DNA of 64,000 bases from Anaerolineae bacterium (GCA_026645815.1 JAPKMR010000007.1:49029-113028), one strand, 5' to 3'. Positions 26,052-35,974 are shown, numbered from the stretch's first letter. Translations and numbers: made by a program. Notes: generated by a model from the sequence alone, not told the origin.

Positions 26052-28274
26052 ATGTCTGGGAATATCGCCTGGTTGATACCCTTATTTCCATTGCTCGCCT
26101 TCGCTGTGATTTTGTTAGCAACGCAGCGATACGCGCGATTGAGCCTCTGGTTGGCAATTGGAGGCATCGCTGCCGCATTTTTGCTGGCGCAACTTGTTTT
26201 CTGGGCGGCGGTGCTTAACGCCCTGGAACTCTCCAATCTGGGAGCGTTATCCTGGCTTATCAACGGCGGCGATGTCACTGCTTTGGGGATAATCCTCGAT
26301 CCGCCAGCGTTGATCATGCTGTTTATGGTTCCGCTGGTTTGCCTGATGATCTTCATTTATAGCACAGGCTATATGCGCGGTGATCCGCATTATGGGCGTT
26401 TCTTCGCGTATATCTCTCTTTTTGCTGCTGCCATGCTGGGACTGGTTCTTTTCGATAACCTGCTGGCTTTCTTTGTCTGCTGGGAATTGATGGGGCTGTG
26501 CTCCTATCTGCTGATTGGCTTTTGGTGCGAGCGCCCAACCGCCGCTGCGGCGGGGTTAAAAGCCTTCTTGGTGACCAAGGTGGGCGATCTGTTCTTCTTC
26601 CTTGGGTTGATGGTGCTCTATGCAACTACCGGATCGCTGGCGTATCGCGATCTCTTTGCGCCTGAGACGCTGGCACAATTAGCTCAGTCTGGCTACCTGG
26701 GTTTGCCTGTGACGCCGGCGTTGGTGATTGCCCTGCTCCTATTCGGTGGCACGGTGGGCAAGAGCGCTCAGTTCCCGCTACATATCTGGCTTCCGGATGC
26801 CATGGCAGGCCCTACGCCAGTCTCTGCTCTGATTCATGCGGCAACCATGGTTTCTGCAGGCGTTTTCTTGCTGGTGCGAATGTTCCCTTTGCTGGCGGTA
26901 GCCGGATTGCCATTGCCAGCGATTGCGTACATCGGTGCTTTCACCGCACTTTTTGGAGCACTGGTGGCGCTAGGGCAAAACGATGTCAAGCGGGTGCTCG
27001 CCTTCTCTACGATGAGTCAGCTGGGGTATATGGTGGCGGCTTTAGGGCTAGGCGCTTACGCGGCAGCATTCTTCCACTTGTTTACACATGCTTTTTTTAA
27101 GGCCTTGCTCTTCCTTGGCGCAGGGTCAGTGATTCATGGGATGGAGCATGGTCATCATCATAGCGGCGCTGAGGGCCAATTTGACCCTAACGATTTGCTC
27201 GCCATGGGGGGATTGCGTCATGCAATGCCGCGCACCTTTGCAACGTTTCTTATCGGGGGGCTTTCTCTGGCGGGTTTCCCCTTGTTCACGGCGGGATTTT
27301 GGTCGAAGGATGAAATTCTGGCGCAGGCTTTCGGGCGGAACCCGGTCATCTTTTGGGTGCTGGCGACTGCTGCCTTGCTTACGGCTTTCTACACCGCCCG
27401 TCAGATTAGTCTGATGTTCTTAGGTTCGCCCCGCTCTGAATCTGCGACGCATGCACGGGAGAGTAACCGTGCTATGACTACGCCGTTGTGGATTCTGGCG
27501 GGATTTGCGATTGTGCTCGGATGGGCTGGGGTCCCGGAACATTTCCCCGTGCTGGGTGGCGTTATTCCTAACTGGTTTGACAACTTTGTTGGGGTTCCAA
27601 CCTCACCGCTTTTTGAACTGCCGGAGTTGTCGTCCGCTCTTCACGCGTGGCAACCATTAGCCGCCGGAGCGGGCGCCTGTTTGCTTGGGTTGGCTTTGGG
27701 GTGGGTGGTCTATGGTTGGCGCCCGTTGGCGGCAGGTGCGCCTGATCGGATCGCGGTTGGGTTGGGACGTCTTCGTTTAGGTTGGTTCTATAAGGCACTG
27801 CAGGAGCGTCTCTACTTCGATTGGCTCTATCAACGGACCATCGTTTGGGGAACTTTGGCTTTGGCAGGACTTTCCGCACGTTTTGATGATGGCGTCCCCG
27901 ATGGCGCTGTGCGGGGTGTGGCAACCACAGTACGCGCTCTTGCGGCATTGGCTGCGGGTTTCGATGATAAGGTTGTAGACGCGTTTGTGAATTTTTGGGC
28001 GACTTTTGCCCGTTGGGTGGCGCGGAGTCTCAACTGGCTCGATTTGCACCTGGTGGACCCGGTGATCAACTTTGCCGGTTGGTTGGGACAGTTAGGTCCT
28101 TGGGCAACCGGCTCTGTAGAACCGGAGGTGCCCGATGCCCCAGTCGGCCCCATCCCACGCCTATTGACGCGTGTGGGAAGCGCCTTGAGCGCTTTGCAGA
28201 CAGGCGAGGTACAGGATTATCTGGGATTTGCTTTCTTCGCTGCTATTGCGTTGACTGTCGCCTTTCTGCTGTGA
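26052..28274 (+). CDS. nuoL: NADH-quinone oxidoreductase subunit L
   Basis: 740 residues, an antiporter-like proton pump subunit. The pump core shows GDLFFFLG, FPLHIWLPDAMAGPTPVSALIHAATMVSAGVFL and the lysine-bearing NDVKRVLAFSTMSQLGYM. The C-terminal part forms the lateral helix region and a final helix. In that part three related segments occur in a row, RFDDGVPDGAVRG, GFDDKVVDAFVNF and WLDLHLVDPVINF. This suggests an internal duplication of an amphipathic unit. Start ATG 26052 is preferred over TTG 26049. Confidence 0.95.
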   Translation: MSGNIAWLIPLFPLLAFAVILLATQRYARLSLWLAIGGIAAAFLLAQLVFWAAVLNALELSNLGALSWLINGGDVTALGIILDPPALIMLFMVPLVCLMIFIYSTGYMRGDPHYGRFFAYISLFAAAMLGLVLFDNLLAFFVCWELMGLCSYLLIGFWCERPTAAAAGLKAFLVTKVGDLFFFLGLMVLYATTGSLAYRDLFAPETLAQLAQSGYLGLPVTPALVIALLLFGGTVGKSAQFPLHIWLPDAMAGPTPVSALIHAATMVSAGVFLLVRMFPLLAVAGLPLPAIAYIGAFTALFGALVALGQNDVKRVLAFSTMSQLGYMVAALGLGAYAAAFFHLFTHAFFKALLFLGAGSVIHGMEHGHHHSGAEGQFDPNDLLAMGGLRHAMPRTFATFLIGGLSLAGFPLFTAGFWSKDEILAQAFGRNPVIFWVLATAALLTAFYTARQISLMFLGSPRSESATHARESNRAMTTPLWILAGFAIVLGWAGVPEHFPVLGGVIPNWFDNFVGVPTSPLFELPELSSALHAWQPLAAGAGACLLGLALGWVVYGWRPLAAGAPDRIAVGLGRLRLGWFYKALQERLYFDWLYQRTIVWGTLALAGLSARFDDGVPDGAVRGVATTVRALAALAAGFDDKVVDAFVNFWATFARWVARSLNWLDLHLVDPVINFAGWLGQLGPWATGSVEPEVPDAPVGPIPRLLTRVGSALSALQTGEVQDYLGFAFFAAIALTVAFLL

Positions 28275-28350
28275 GAGGGTGTTTTGAAGGGGCAGTTCTT
28301 TGCTTTGATTTTTTACACTTGCTGGTAAGTTCTTTGATAGAGGTCAGGCT

Positions 28351-29865
28351 ATGCAATTTCCAATTCTCAGCGCTATTTTGATCACGCCTTTGTTAGGGGC
28401 GTTGTTAATTCTGGTGATTCCTCGCGAGGATGCGCGAACGATCCGCCGTGTGGGCGTTGCCTTTGCGGTGATCAGTCTTGTGCTGGCAACGGTGCTTTGG
28501 GTGCGTGTGGAACAGCTGGGGGCAGACGCGCTGCAGTTGATTGAGCATTACCCCTGGATTGCGTCTTTTGATATATGGTATCATGTCGGCGCTGATGGCC
28601 TTAGCGTGCCGTTAGTCTGGTTAACGGCGTTTCTGATGACACTAGCGCTGTTTTATTCTGCGCATGTGATTGAAGACCGGGTAAAAGAATACTTTTTCCT
28701 CTTTCTGTTACTTGAGACCGGCTTAATCGGCGTTTTCCTGGCATTGGATTTGGTATTGTTCTATGTCTTCTGGGAAATTGGCCTGGTGCCGATGTTCCTG
28801 ATTATTGGTATTTGGGGTGGTAAACGGCGCGATTATGCGGCGATCAAGTTCTTCCTGTATACACTTGCAGGTAGTGTATTTGCGCTGCTGGCAATCATCG
28901 CGATCTATTTCAATACGGGTACTTTCGATATCATCGAATTGGCGCGCTTAAAGCCTTTCGCCGATAACTGGTTATGGGCGAACCTCGCTTTCTGGGGGCT
29001 GTGGCTTGCCTTTGCCATCAAGATTCCCGTTTTCCCGCTGCACACCTGGTTGCCTGATGCGCATACTGAAGCGCCTACGGCGGGTAGTGTGATGTTGGCT
29101 GGGGTGTTGCTCAAGCTTGGCGCTTACGGTATGTTGCGGATTGGCCTGCCGCTGTTCCCCCAGTTGTTCCGCTACTATGTGCTCGACGTTCCGATCTTGC
29201 CTGTTCTGGCACTGTTCAGCATTGTCTATGGAGCGCTGGTTTGCCTGGCGCAATGGGATTTCAAGCGTTTGATCGCTTATTCTTCTGTAGCGCATATGGG
29301 TTATTTCACGCTGGGGTTGTGCGCGGCAGCGGTTGGCGGCGCCGGTACGCAGATGGCTGCGGTTTCGGCGCTCAACGGCGCTGCCTGGCAACTTTTCTCG
29401 CACGGGATTATCACCGGTGGCATGTTCTTCCTGGTTGGGATGTTGTATGACCGGGCACATACCCGCGATTTGCGGGCTTTCGGTGGATTTTCGGGACAGA
29501 TGCCGGTCTATTACGGTTTGACACTGGTATTTGCATTGGCTTCTTTGGGACTGCCGGGGCTTGCGGGCTTCTGGAGCGAGCTGCTTGTTTTCCGCGGTAC
29601 CGCTCAGTTATTGCCTTTGGCAGCCTACATTGGCGTGTTGGGAATGGTTTTCACCGCGGCATATATTCTGTGGAAGGTGATCCAGCATGTTTTCTTGGGC
29701 ACGTTTGATGCCATTCGCTGGGGCACGCTTACCGACCTGAAGTGGTGGGAACAGGTTGCAGTGGTGCCGTTGTTGGTGCTGACTATTGGGTTGGGACTTT
29801 ACCCTGCGCCATTATTGGCAACATTTGACTCGGCTGTGACGGCGCTGCTGCACGTTTTACCCTGA
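28351..29865 (+). CDS. nuoM: NADH-quinone oxidoreductase subunit M
   Basis: 504 residues, a second antiporter-like subunit with about 14 helices. FYVFWEIGLVPMFLIIGIWGG holds the key Glu of the proton channel. FPLHTWLPDAHTEAPTAGSVMLAGVLLKLG and WDFKRLIAYSSVAHMGYFTLG hold the channel lysines and His. It lies 76 bp after nuoL with a GAGGTC ribosome site. All features are those of a working proton pump. Confidence 0.96.
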   Translation: MQFPILSAILITPLLGALLILVIPREDARTIRRVGVAFAVISLVLATVLWVRVEQLGADALQLIEHYPWIASFDIWYHVGADGLSVPLVWLTAFLMTLALFYSAHVIEDRVKEYFFLFLLLETGLIGVFLALDLVLFYVFWEIGLVPMFLIIGIWGGKRRDYAAIKFFLYTLAGSVFALLAIIAIYFNTGTFDIIELARLKPFADNWLWANLAFWGLWLAFAIKIPVFPLHTWLPDAHTEAPTAGSVMLAGVLLKLGAYGMLRIGLPLFPQLFRYYVLDVPILPVLALFSIVYGALVCLAQWDFKRLIAYSSVAHMGYFTLGLCAAAVGGAGTQMAAVSALNGAAWQLFSHGIITGGMFFLVGMLYDRAHTRDLRAFGGFSGQMPVYYGLTLVFALASLGLPGLAGFWSELLVFRGTAQLLPLAAYIGVLGMVFTAAYILWKVIQHVFLGTFDAIRWGTLTDLKWWEQVAVVPLLVLTIGLGLYPAPLLATFDSAVTALLHVLP

Positions 29866-29875
29866 AGGGAGCCTC

Positions 29876-31369
29876 ATGCTGGACCCGATTTCGGTCTTTC
29901 GCGCCTTTGCCCCTGAGCTGGTGTTGCTTCTCGCCACCTTGTTGGTGTTGTCGGGCGATCTGATCTTTCACCCGCGCGGTCGGCGCTACTGCACCGCGTT
30001 TACCGTCGGCGGTTTATTTTTGGCTTTCCTGTTCGCTATTGTATTTCGCTTGCCTGATGACACGTCCTTTGTGCCTGCGGGTCTCACGATTGATGCTTTC
30101 GCGCTCGCTGTCAAGCTGTTGGGTTTCTTCTGTATCGCCATGATCGCACTATTGGCTGAGGCGGGCGATTGCTGTAAGTCATCGTCAACAGCACTGTATT
30201 GTGCTCTGCTCCTTGTTGCGGCTCTTGTGATTTCCATCCTTGGCGCCGCCTCCGATCTGGTGCTCATACTCCTGGCGCTTGATTTTCTTGGCGTGATTGC
30301 CTATATCATGACCGGCTACGACCGTGTGAGTCCCAGCGCTTCAGAAGCGGCGCTCAAGTATCTTCTTTACGGCAGCACGCTCTCCGCACTGATGCTCTTT
30401 GGCTTTTCCTGGCTCTATGGTGTTTCGGCGACGACAGACCTCGTGGGCTTAGGCGCTTTCCTTGACCGGGGGGCGACATCATCGGCACTTTTGCTTCGCG
30501 CCGCTGAATTGGACTATGTGGTTTTGCCTGCCTTGATCATGGTTGGCGCAGGTTTTGCCACGAAACTTGCGGCGGCGCCTTTCCATCAGTGGGCGCCGGA
30601 TACTTATCAAGGTGCGCCTACATGTTCTACCGCCTTTATTGCTGTCGTGCCGAAGATCGGAGGGTTAATTGCCCTGGTGCGCTTTACCCTCGTGGCGATT
30701 CCTGCATCTTCCTCGGAGCATGGCGGTGATTGGCAGGCCTTGCTGGTGGCATTGGCCATAGTGACGATGATTGTGGGTAGTTTGGCTGCTCTGTTGCAGA
30801 AGGACATCAAACGGCTATTGGCTTATTCAGGGGTTGCCCAAGTCGGGTATCTGGTGATCGGTGTGGTCACACAGTCTCCCACAGGTCTGGCGGCATTGCT
30901 ATTCTATCTGTTAGTCTATGCGTTGGCTACTGTTGGTATCTTTGCCGCGATTATTGCAGTAACGGGGAAATTGACACCCGTTTCGACTGAAATTTCGACG
31001 TTCTCAGGGTTGCATCGGCGCGCGCCGTGGGTCGCCTTTGGTGTATTGGTGGGATTGTTGGCGCTCATTGGTTTGCCTCTCACAGGTGGCTTCATTGGCA
31101 AATTTTGGTTGTTCATTGCTGCGCTTGAAAAGGGTTTCCCCTGGCTTACCGTAGTTGTGGTGCTCAGTAGCGTCATTTCGATTGCTTATTATTGGAAGAT
31201 CATTCGCGCTATGTATTTTCTGCCGGTGTATACCGATGAGGCATTGCACATGCCAACCTGGCTTTCGATGGCATTGGGCATATGTGCGATCCTCGTGATT
31301 CTGTTGGGCTTGTTTCCAAATAGCGTGCTCGCGTTTTTCCGTCTGGCGGTTGCTGATTTTAGGTTCTAA
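29876..31369 (+). CDS. nuoN: NADH-quinone oxidoreductase subunit N
   Basis: 497 residues, the third antiporter-like subunit. LDFLGVIAYIMTGYD, KLAAAPFHQWAPDTYQGAPTCSTAFIAVVPK and KDIKRLLAYSGVAQVGYLVIG are the conserved pump elements. It follows nuoM by 10 bp with AGGGAG ahead of the ATG and is the last nuo gene of the block. A Mur ligase starts 23 bp later and may be transcribed with it. Confidence 0.95.
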   Translation: MLDPISVFRAFAPELVLLLATLLVLSGDLIFHPRGRRYCTAFTVGGLFLAFLFAIVFRLPDDTSFVPAGLTIDAFALAVKLLGFFCIAMIALLAEAGDCCKSSSTALYCALLLVAALVISILGAASDLVLILLALDFLGVIAYIMTGYDRVSPSASEAALKYLLYGSTLSALMLFGFSWLYGVSATTDLVGLGAFLDRGATSSALLLRAAELDYVVLPALIMVGAGFATKLAAAPFHQWAPDTYQGAPTCSTAFIAVVPKIGGLIALVRFTLVAIPASSSEHGGDWQALLVALAIVTMIVGSLAALLQKDIKRLLAYSGVAQVGYLVIGVVTQSPTGLAALLFYLLVYALATVGIFAAIIAVTGKLTPVSTEISTFSGLHRRAPWVAFGVLVGLLALIGLPLTGGFIGKFWLFIAALEKGFPWLTVVVVLSSVISIAYYWKIIRAMYFLPVYTDEALHMPTWLSMALGICAILVILLGLFPNSVLAFFRLAVADFRF

Positions 31370-31392
31370 ACTCCAATTGGGGAGAGCGACAA

Positions 31393-32937
31393 ATGCGTTT
31401 CAGTGAATTGCTGCCTCTGATTCCGGGTGTGTTGGGCCGTACGGATGTAGATACCGATGTTATCAGTGTTACGGCGGATTCCCGGCGCGTCGTTGCCGGC
31501 AGTATTTTTGTTGCCATTCCAGGCCTCACCCGTGACGGGCACGACTTTATTCCACAAGCTTTGGCGTCCGGCGCAGCTGCCATCGTGGGTGAGCGCCAGC
31601 CTGTTGATCTGTCTTTGCCGCCTGAGACACCCTATGGGTTGGTCGCGAATGCCGCCCAGGCTTTTGGTTGGCTGAAATCTGGGTTGCTTGGATTCCCCTC
31701 CCGAAAGATGACATTGATCGGTGTCACCGGCACAGATGGAAAAACAACGACCACCAATTTAATCCACATGATCCTCCTTGCCGCCGGTCATAATGCCGGG
31801 ATGATCAGCACGGTAAACGCGCAGATTGGCGCGCGCACTCTGGATACGGGTCTGCATACCACGACCCCGCCGGCTGACGAGATTCAGGAATACCTTGCGG
31901 AGATGGTGGCGGGCGACAGCTCTCACGCCGTCGTTGAAGCAACCTCGCATGGGCTGGCGCAGCACCGGTTGGCAGGTTGTGATTTCGATGTGGCTGTGGT
32001 GACCAACATCACTCACGAGCACCTGGATTACCATGGCACCTGGGAAGCTTATCGCGAAGCGAAGGCAGGTCTGTTCCGCGGGCTATATTCTTCCTATCGC
32101 AAACCTGATGCGCCCAAAATCTCGGTGCTCAATGCCGATGATCATGGCTCCTATGATTATCTCCGCCATATTCCGGCAGATTGGCAGGTGGTCTATGGGC
32201 TTGATGTTGAAGAAGCCGATGTGACTGCGGTGGATATCTGTCATACGCCTGCAGGGTTGCAGTTTATGGTGTTAAGCCCATGGGGGCAGGTTGAGATCAA
32301 TTCGAATCTGGTTGGCGCCTTTAATATCAGCAATATCCTTGCTGCGGTAACTACAGGACTGGCTCTGGAGGTTGCTCCTGAACGGGTAGCGGCGGGAATC
32401 GCCGCTTTCAAGGGTGTCCCCGGTCGCATGGAGCGTATTGATGCGGGGCAGGATTTCACGGCGATTGTGGACTTCGCGCATACGCCGAATGCGCTTCGGC
32501 GTGCTCTGGAGGCGGCGAGAGGGTTGGTGCCGGAGCAGGGGCGCGTGATAGTGGCTTTTGGCTGTGCGGGATTGCGTGATCGTGAAAAACGGCGCTTGAT
32601 GGGCGAGGTCGCCGCCGCGGGAGCAGATATCACAGTTATTACAGCTGAGGACCCTCGTACGGAGTCGTTGGACGCGATTGTGGCGGAGACCGCACATGCT
32701 CTGGAACTCGGCGGCAAGGTTGAGGGACGAGATTTCTTCCGTGTTTCAGATCGGGGTAAGGCTTTGCTGCATGCGGTATCTTTGGCGCGCCCCGGTGACC
32801 TTGTGATGGCTTGTGGCAAGGGTCATGAACAGAGTATGTGCTTTGGAGAGGTCGAGTATCCGTGGGATGATCGTGAGGCGATACGTAAGGCTTTACAGGG
32901 TGATTTTCTGGCGACATTGCCCACCGCGGGGATTTGA
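31393..32937 (+). CDS. murE: UDP-N-acetylmuramoyl-tripeptide synthetase (MurE-type Mur ligase)
   Basis: 514 residues. It adds the third amino acid to UDP-MurNAc-L-Ala-D-Glu in the cytoplasm, using ATP. The N-terminal UDP-substrate domain, the P-loop GVTGTDGKTTT, the ATSHGLAQHR segment, TNITHEHLDYHGT and the C-terminal domain (CGKGHEQ) are in the usual order. The motif that recognises diaminopimelate is normally DNPR. Here it reads EDPRTES near residue 420, so the third residue (DAP, lysine or ornithine) is uncertain. It lies directly after nuoN. Confidence 0.93.
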   Translation: MRFSELLPLIPGVLGRTDVDTDVISVTADSRRVVAGSIFVAIPGLTRDGHDFIPQALASGAAAIVGERQPVDLSLPPETPYGLVANAAQAFGWLKSGLLGFPSRKMTLIGVTGTDGKTTTTNLIHMILLAAGHNAGMISTVNAQIGARTLDTGLHTTTPPADEIQEYLAEMVAGDSSHAVVEATSHGLAQHRLAGCDFDVAVVTNITHEHLDYHGTWEAYREAKAGLFRGLYSSYRKPDAPKISVLNADDHGSYDYLRHIPADWQVVYGLDVEEADVTAVDICHTPAGLQFMVLSPWGQVEINSNLVGAFNISNILAAVTTGLALEVAPERVAAGIAAFKGVPGRMERIDAGQDFTAIVDFAHTPNALRRALEAARGLVPEQGRVIVAFGCAGLRDREKRRLMGEVAAAGADITVITAEDPRTESLDAIVAETAHALELGGKVEGRDFFRVSDRGKALLHAVSLARPGDLVMACGKGHEQSMCFGEVEYPWDDREAIRKALQGDFLATLPTAGI

Positions 32938-32998
32938 GGGCGGTTTTGTCAGAGTTTAGCAGCGTCATGTGCGGGGTTCAAGCCCTGAGAGGGTGTTT

Positions 32999-34093
32999 AT
33001 GCGACTAGCCCTGGTTCATGATTGGCTCAACCAGCTAGGCGGGGCAGAACGGGTTCTGGAAGATTTACACCAGTTTTTCCCCACTGCACCAATCCACACC
33101 AGTATTTACTGGCGCGAGAAGCTCCCCCAATCCTACCGCGAGTGGGATATCCATACAACATGGATGGACCGTTTGCCGGGAGTACACCGGCACCATCAAT
33201 GGTACTTCCCGTTTTATGCCTTGGCTTTTGCCCGCATGAACCTGGCGTCTGCTGGCTATGATGCGATTCTGAGTAACAAGAGCGGCTTTTGTCATGGTAT
33301 TCAGGCGGGTGAGATACCCCATCTCTGTTATTGTCTAGCGCCAACTCGCTATGTTTGGGAGTATGAGTCCTATGCGGCGCGCGAGAATCTGCCGCCGGTT
33401 TTGCGTGTGGCGCTCAAGCCAATAATAAGCGCGTTGCGGCGTTGGGATCATGCAGCAGCACAGCGACCTCACACTCACTTTATCGCCATCTCTACTGAAA
33501 TTCAAGAACGTATTCGCCGTTATTACCAGCGTGAATCCGAGATCATTTACCCTCCCGTGGATGTGAAGCGCTACTCTGTGTTCGGGAATCCCGGGGATTA
33601 TTATCTCATTGTCTCGCGTTTAATTCCCTACAAGCGTATTGACCTGGCGGTGCGCGCCTTCACAGCTTTGGGGTTGCCATTACGAATTGCTGGCAGTGGA
33701 CGGGATCGCGCCGCGCTGGAGGCCATTGCAGGCCCAAACGTGGAGTTTCTCGGTTATGTGCCCGATGCGGATTTGCGTCTGTTGCTGGGGCAGTGTAAAG
33801 CCTTTGTCTTCCCCGGCAGGGAGGATTTTGGAATTGCTCCGTTAGAGGCGCAGGCAGCTGGGCGTCCGGTTATCGCTTTTGGTGCAGCTGGTGCGCTTGA
33901 TACGGTTATCGAAGGGGAGACGGGCGTCTTCTTCCGGGAGCAGACGGTGGAAGCTTTAATTGCAGCTGTTGAGACATTCGATGCGTGGGCTGTAGATCCG
34001 TGGGCTTGTCGCGCCAACGCTGAACGTTTCTCTGTGGAGCGCTTTCAGCAAGAGATCACTGCGGCGTTGCACTCCCTCTGCGTCAAATCGTAG
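32999..34093 (+). CDS. Glycosyltransferase family 4
   Basis: 364 residues from the ATG at 32999, which has GAGAGGG upstream. The ORF-track GTG at 32969 gives an unlikely N-terminus. The GT-B fold is seen in the N-terminal VHDWLNQLGGAERVL and the C-terminal VSRLIPYKRID and GREDFGIAPLEAQAAGRPVIAFGAAG, with the conserved E-x7-E-like pair of retaining GT4 enzymes. It probably transfers a sugar from a nucleotide donor during envelope polysaccharide synthesis. The acceptor is unknown. It follows murE by 61 bp. Confidence 0.92.
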   Translation: MRLALVHDWLNQLGGAERVLEDLHQFFPTAPIHTSIYWREKLPQSYREWDIHTTWMDRLPGVHRHHQWYFPFYALAFARMNLASAGYDAILSNKSGFCHGIQAGEIPHLCYCLAPTRYVWEYESYAARENLPPVLRVALKPIISALRRWDHAAAQRPHTHFIAISTEIQERIRRYYQRESEIIYPPVDVKRYSVFGNPGDYYLIVSRLIPYKRIDLAVRAFTALGLPLRIAGSGRDRAALEAIAGPNVEFLGYVPDADLRLLLGQCKAFVFPGREDFGIAPLEAQAAGRPVIAFGAAGALDTVIEGETGVFFREQTVEALIAAVETFDAWAVDPWACRANAERFSVERFQQEITAALHSLCVKS

Positions 34094-34150
34094 ATTGGCG
34101 GAAATCCCAGGCGCTAAAGAACGAGTTTTCCTGGGGGTGTGCGTCGGTTT

Positions 34151-35974
34151 TTACCATGGGTAGGACTGCACTTCCCACTCTGGACGGTACGTCCACCAGG
34201 GCAGAATCCCATAAGAGGCATTGACTTCTTCCTCATCGTAGAGTTCCAGCATGCACTGGTACCAACTTAGCCCCTCGGTTTTCTGGAAGTGCCACCATTC
34301 GATATCAAACCACGAAGTACGCCACCCGGAAAGGGCGTTGCGGCGTTCCCAGTCGTAATCTGCAGCAAGCGCAGTGAAATCTACATAATATCCGGCTGGA
34401 ACTTCGCTCTTGAGTTCTCCTCCCTGGACTGCTGCAAGCCCACCTTTGGACCGCGCTGACAGGTCCCAGGGGCGATCGCGCATCGGTTCTCCAAGGCTGC
34501 CATCCTGGCGTGCGGCTTTGATGTAGACGCGCCAGTAAGTAACGCCGCCGATATCTTCTCGAACCAGCTCGATTTGCCCGTTGCTCAGGAAACCCTGGTT
34601 GATATCAACAGCGCGACCGCAAACGTGCCAGGAGATGCGACCCTGTCCTGGGCGCGGCGTATGGTTCATTGTGCGCCATGAATCACCCAGGATGCTCAAA
34701 TAGTCCCAACCAGTGTCCTCTTGCACGCGCTGTCGTAAAGCATTAAAGCTATCATTGACACGGTCGCTCAGTTTTTCGACATTATCGCCATTGTTCACGC
34801 CTGGAAGCCCTACCAGATCGTAGGCGCTCGGCTTTGCTTCGGTGTTGAGCAGTAGTTCTACATACAGTGGCGATTCTTGTTGTGTCATGCGTGCCGCTAA
34901 CTGCTGTGAGAGTTCTGCGGGAATAGCGTGCCGACTCCAACTGGGGCTGGACATCCAATCGGTTGAGCTATAACCCTCTTGCGCCAATGCCCAACCGGCA
35001 ATGTTAGCCGCGACCAGGTACGAGGTATCACTGCGCCGGTAGATGTATGCCAGCGCCCCTCCATCCGGTGACCAGGTGGGCTGTCCACCGGTGCCAAAGA
35101 GCATCGGGCGCAATTCGCCAGTTGTGACCGCGGCAGTATCAAAGGGCAGGATGCGGTTCTCTTCATTGCCTGGTGTACCGGCTGAATATGCCAGAAAAGC
35201 ACCATCGGGCGCCCAGGCAGCATAGTCTTCTTGTTGCTCCAACGAATTGGTGAGATTGAGCACCTCGCCTGTATCGAGGGAGATGACGTGAATATCCTTG
35301 CTCCCATCACGCAAGGAAGTAAAGGCAATATGGCGTCCATTGGGCGACCAGGCCGGCGAGAAATCGGGGGCAGGGTGATTGGTGAGCTCGTATTTCTCTT
35401 CGCCATTGACATTGATTACGTAAATGTCGAAGTTCTCGCCGTTGTATACTTCATAGGCAAGCCATTGGCTATCTGGGGACCATGTAGGACGCGCTTCGAA
35501 CAGGGTGTCGCGAGTGAGACGCAGCACAGTGCCTGTTTGCATATCCATGAGATAGATATCCCAACTGTGGGAGCGTTGCGACGCAAATGCCAACCAACGA
35601 CCGTCTGGAGACCAGGCTGGGTCGCGATCAGCTGCTGGATCATACGTGAGGCGAAGCAATTGCCCATCATTTTGTGAGAGCAGGTAGATGTCGCTATTGC
35701 CATTATGGCGCATGGTAAAGGCCAATGTTCCACCACTGCCCACCGGGGTAGGGCTTGGTTCGGGAGCAACTGGTGTACCAGGGGTGGGGGTCACGACAAT
35801 GATTTGTGTCTCGCCTGGCAGCGACAGCGTCGTTTTGGGTAAAGTTGCCAATCGTATCAGGGCCGCCATCACGAAAAAGAGGCAAACCCAGAATAGAACC
35901 GGCAGCTGCACCACTCGTGGGCGGAAGAGCGCCTTAATCCAACGGAAGAGCACAAACCCCTTTGGTTGTTCCAT
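34151..35974 (-). CDS. Membrane-anchored TolB-like propeller fused to M15 D,D-carboxypeptidase-like domain
   Basis: 607 residues. One transmembrane helix (about 22-45) and a Pro/Thr-rich linker precede a series of PD40 propeller blades (about 80-360), each with a W(S/A)PDG or W(S/A)PNG core. The C-terminal 200 residues carry ISWHVCGRAVDI (SxHxxGxAxD) and WFDIEWWHFQ (the ExxH-type zinc/catalytic segment), which define VanY/M15 peptidases acting on peptidoglycan stems. The protein would act outside the membrane. The propeller may bind a protein or glycan partner. The fusion is unusual, and the M15 call rests on these two motifs. Confidence 0.82.
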   Translation of the reverse strand: MEQPKGFVLFRWIKALFRPRVVQLPVLFWVCLFFVMAALIRLATLPKTTLSLPGETQIIVVTPTPGTPVAPEPSPTPVGSGGTLAFTMRHNGNSDIYLLSQNDGQLLRLTYDPAADRDPAWSPDGRWLAFASQRSHSWDIYLMDMQTGTVLRLTRDTLFEARPTWSPDSQWLAYEVYNGENFDIYVINVNGEEKYELTNHPAPDFSPAWSPNGRHIAFTSLRDGSKDIHVISLDTGEVLNLTNSLEQQEDYAAWAPDGAFLAYSAGTPGNEENRILPFDTAAVTTGELRPMLFGTGGQPTWSPDGGALAYIYRRSDTSYLVAANIAGWALAQEGYSSTDWMSSPSWSRHAIPAELSQQLAARMTQQESPLYVELLLNTEAKPSAYDLVGLPGVNNGDNVEKLSDRVNDSFNALRQRVQEDTGWDYLSILGDSWRTMNHTPRPGQGRISWHVCGRAVDINQGFLSNGQIELVREDIGGVTYWRVYIKAARQDGSLGEPMRDRPWDLSARSKGGLAAVQGGELKSEVPAGYYVDFTALAADYDWERRNALSGWRTSWFDIEWWHFQKTEGLSWYQCMLELYDEEEVNASYGILPWWTYRPEWEVQSYPW

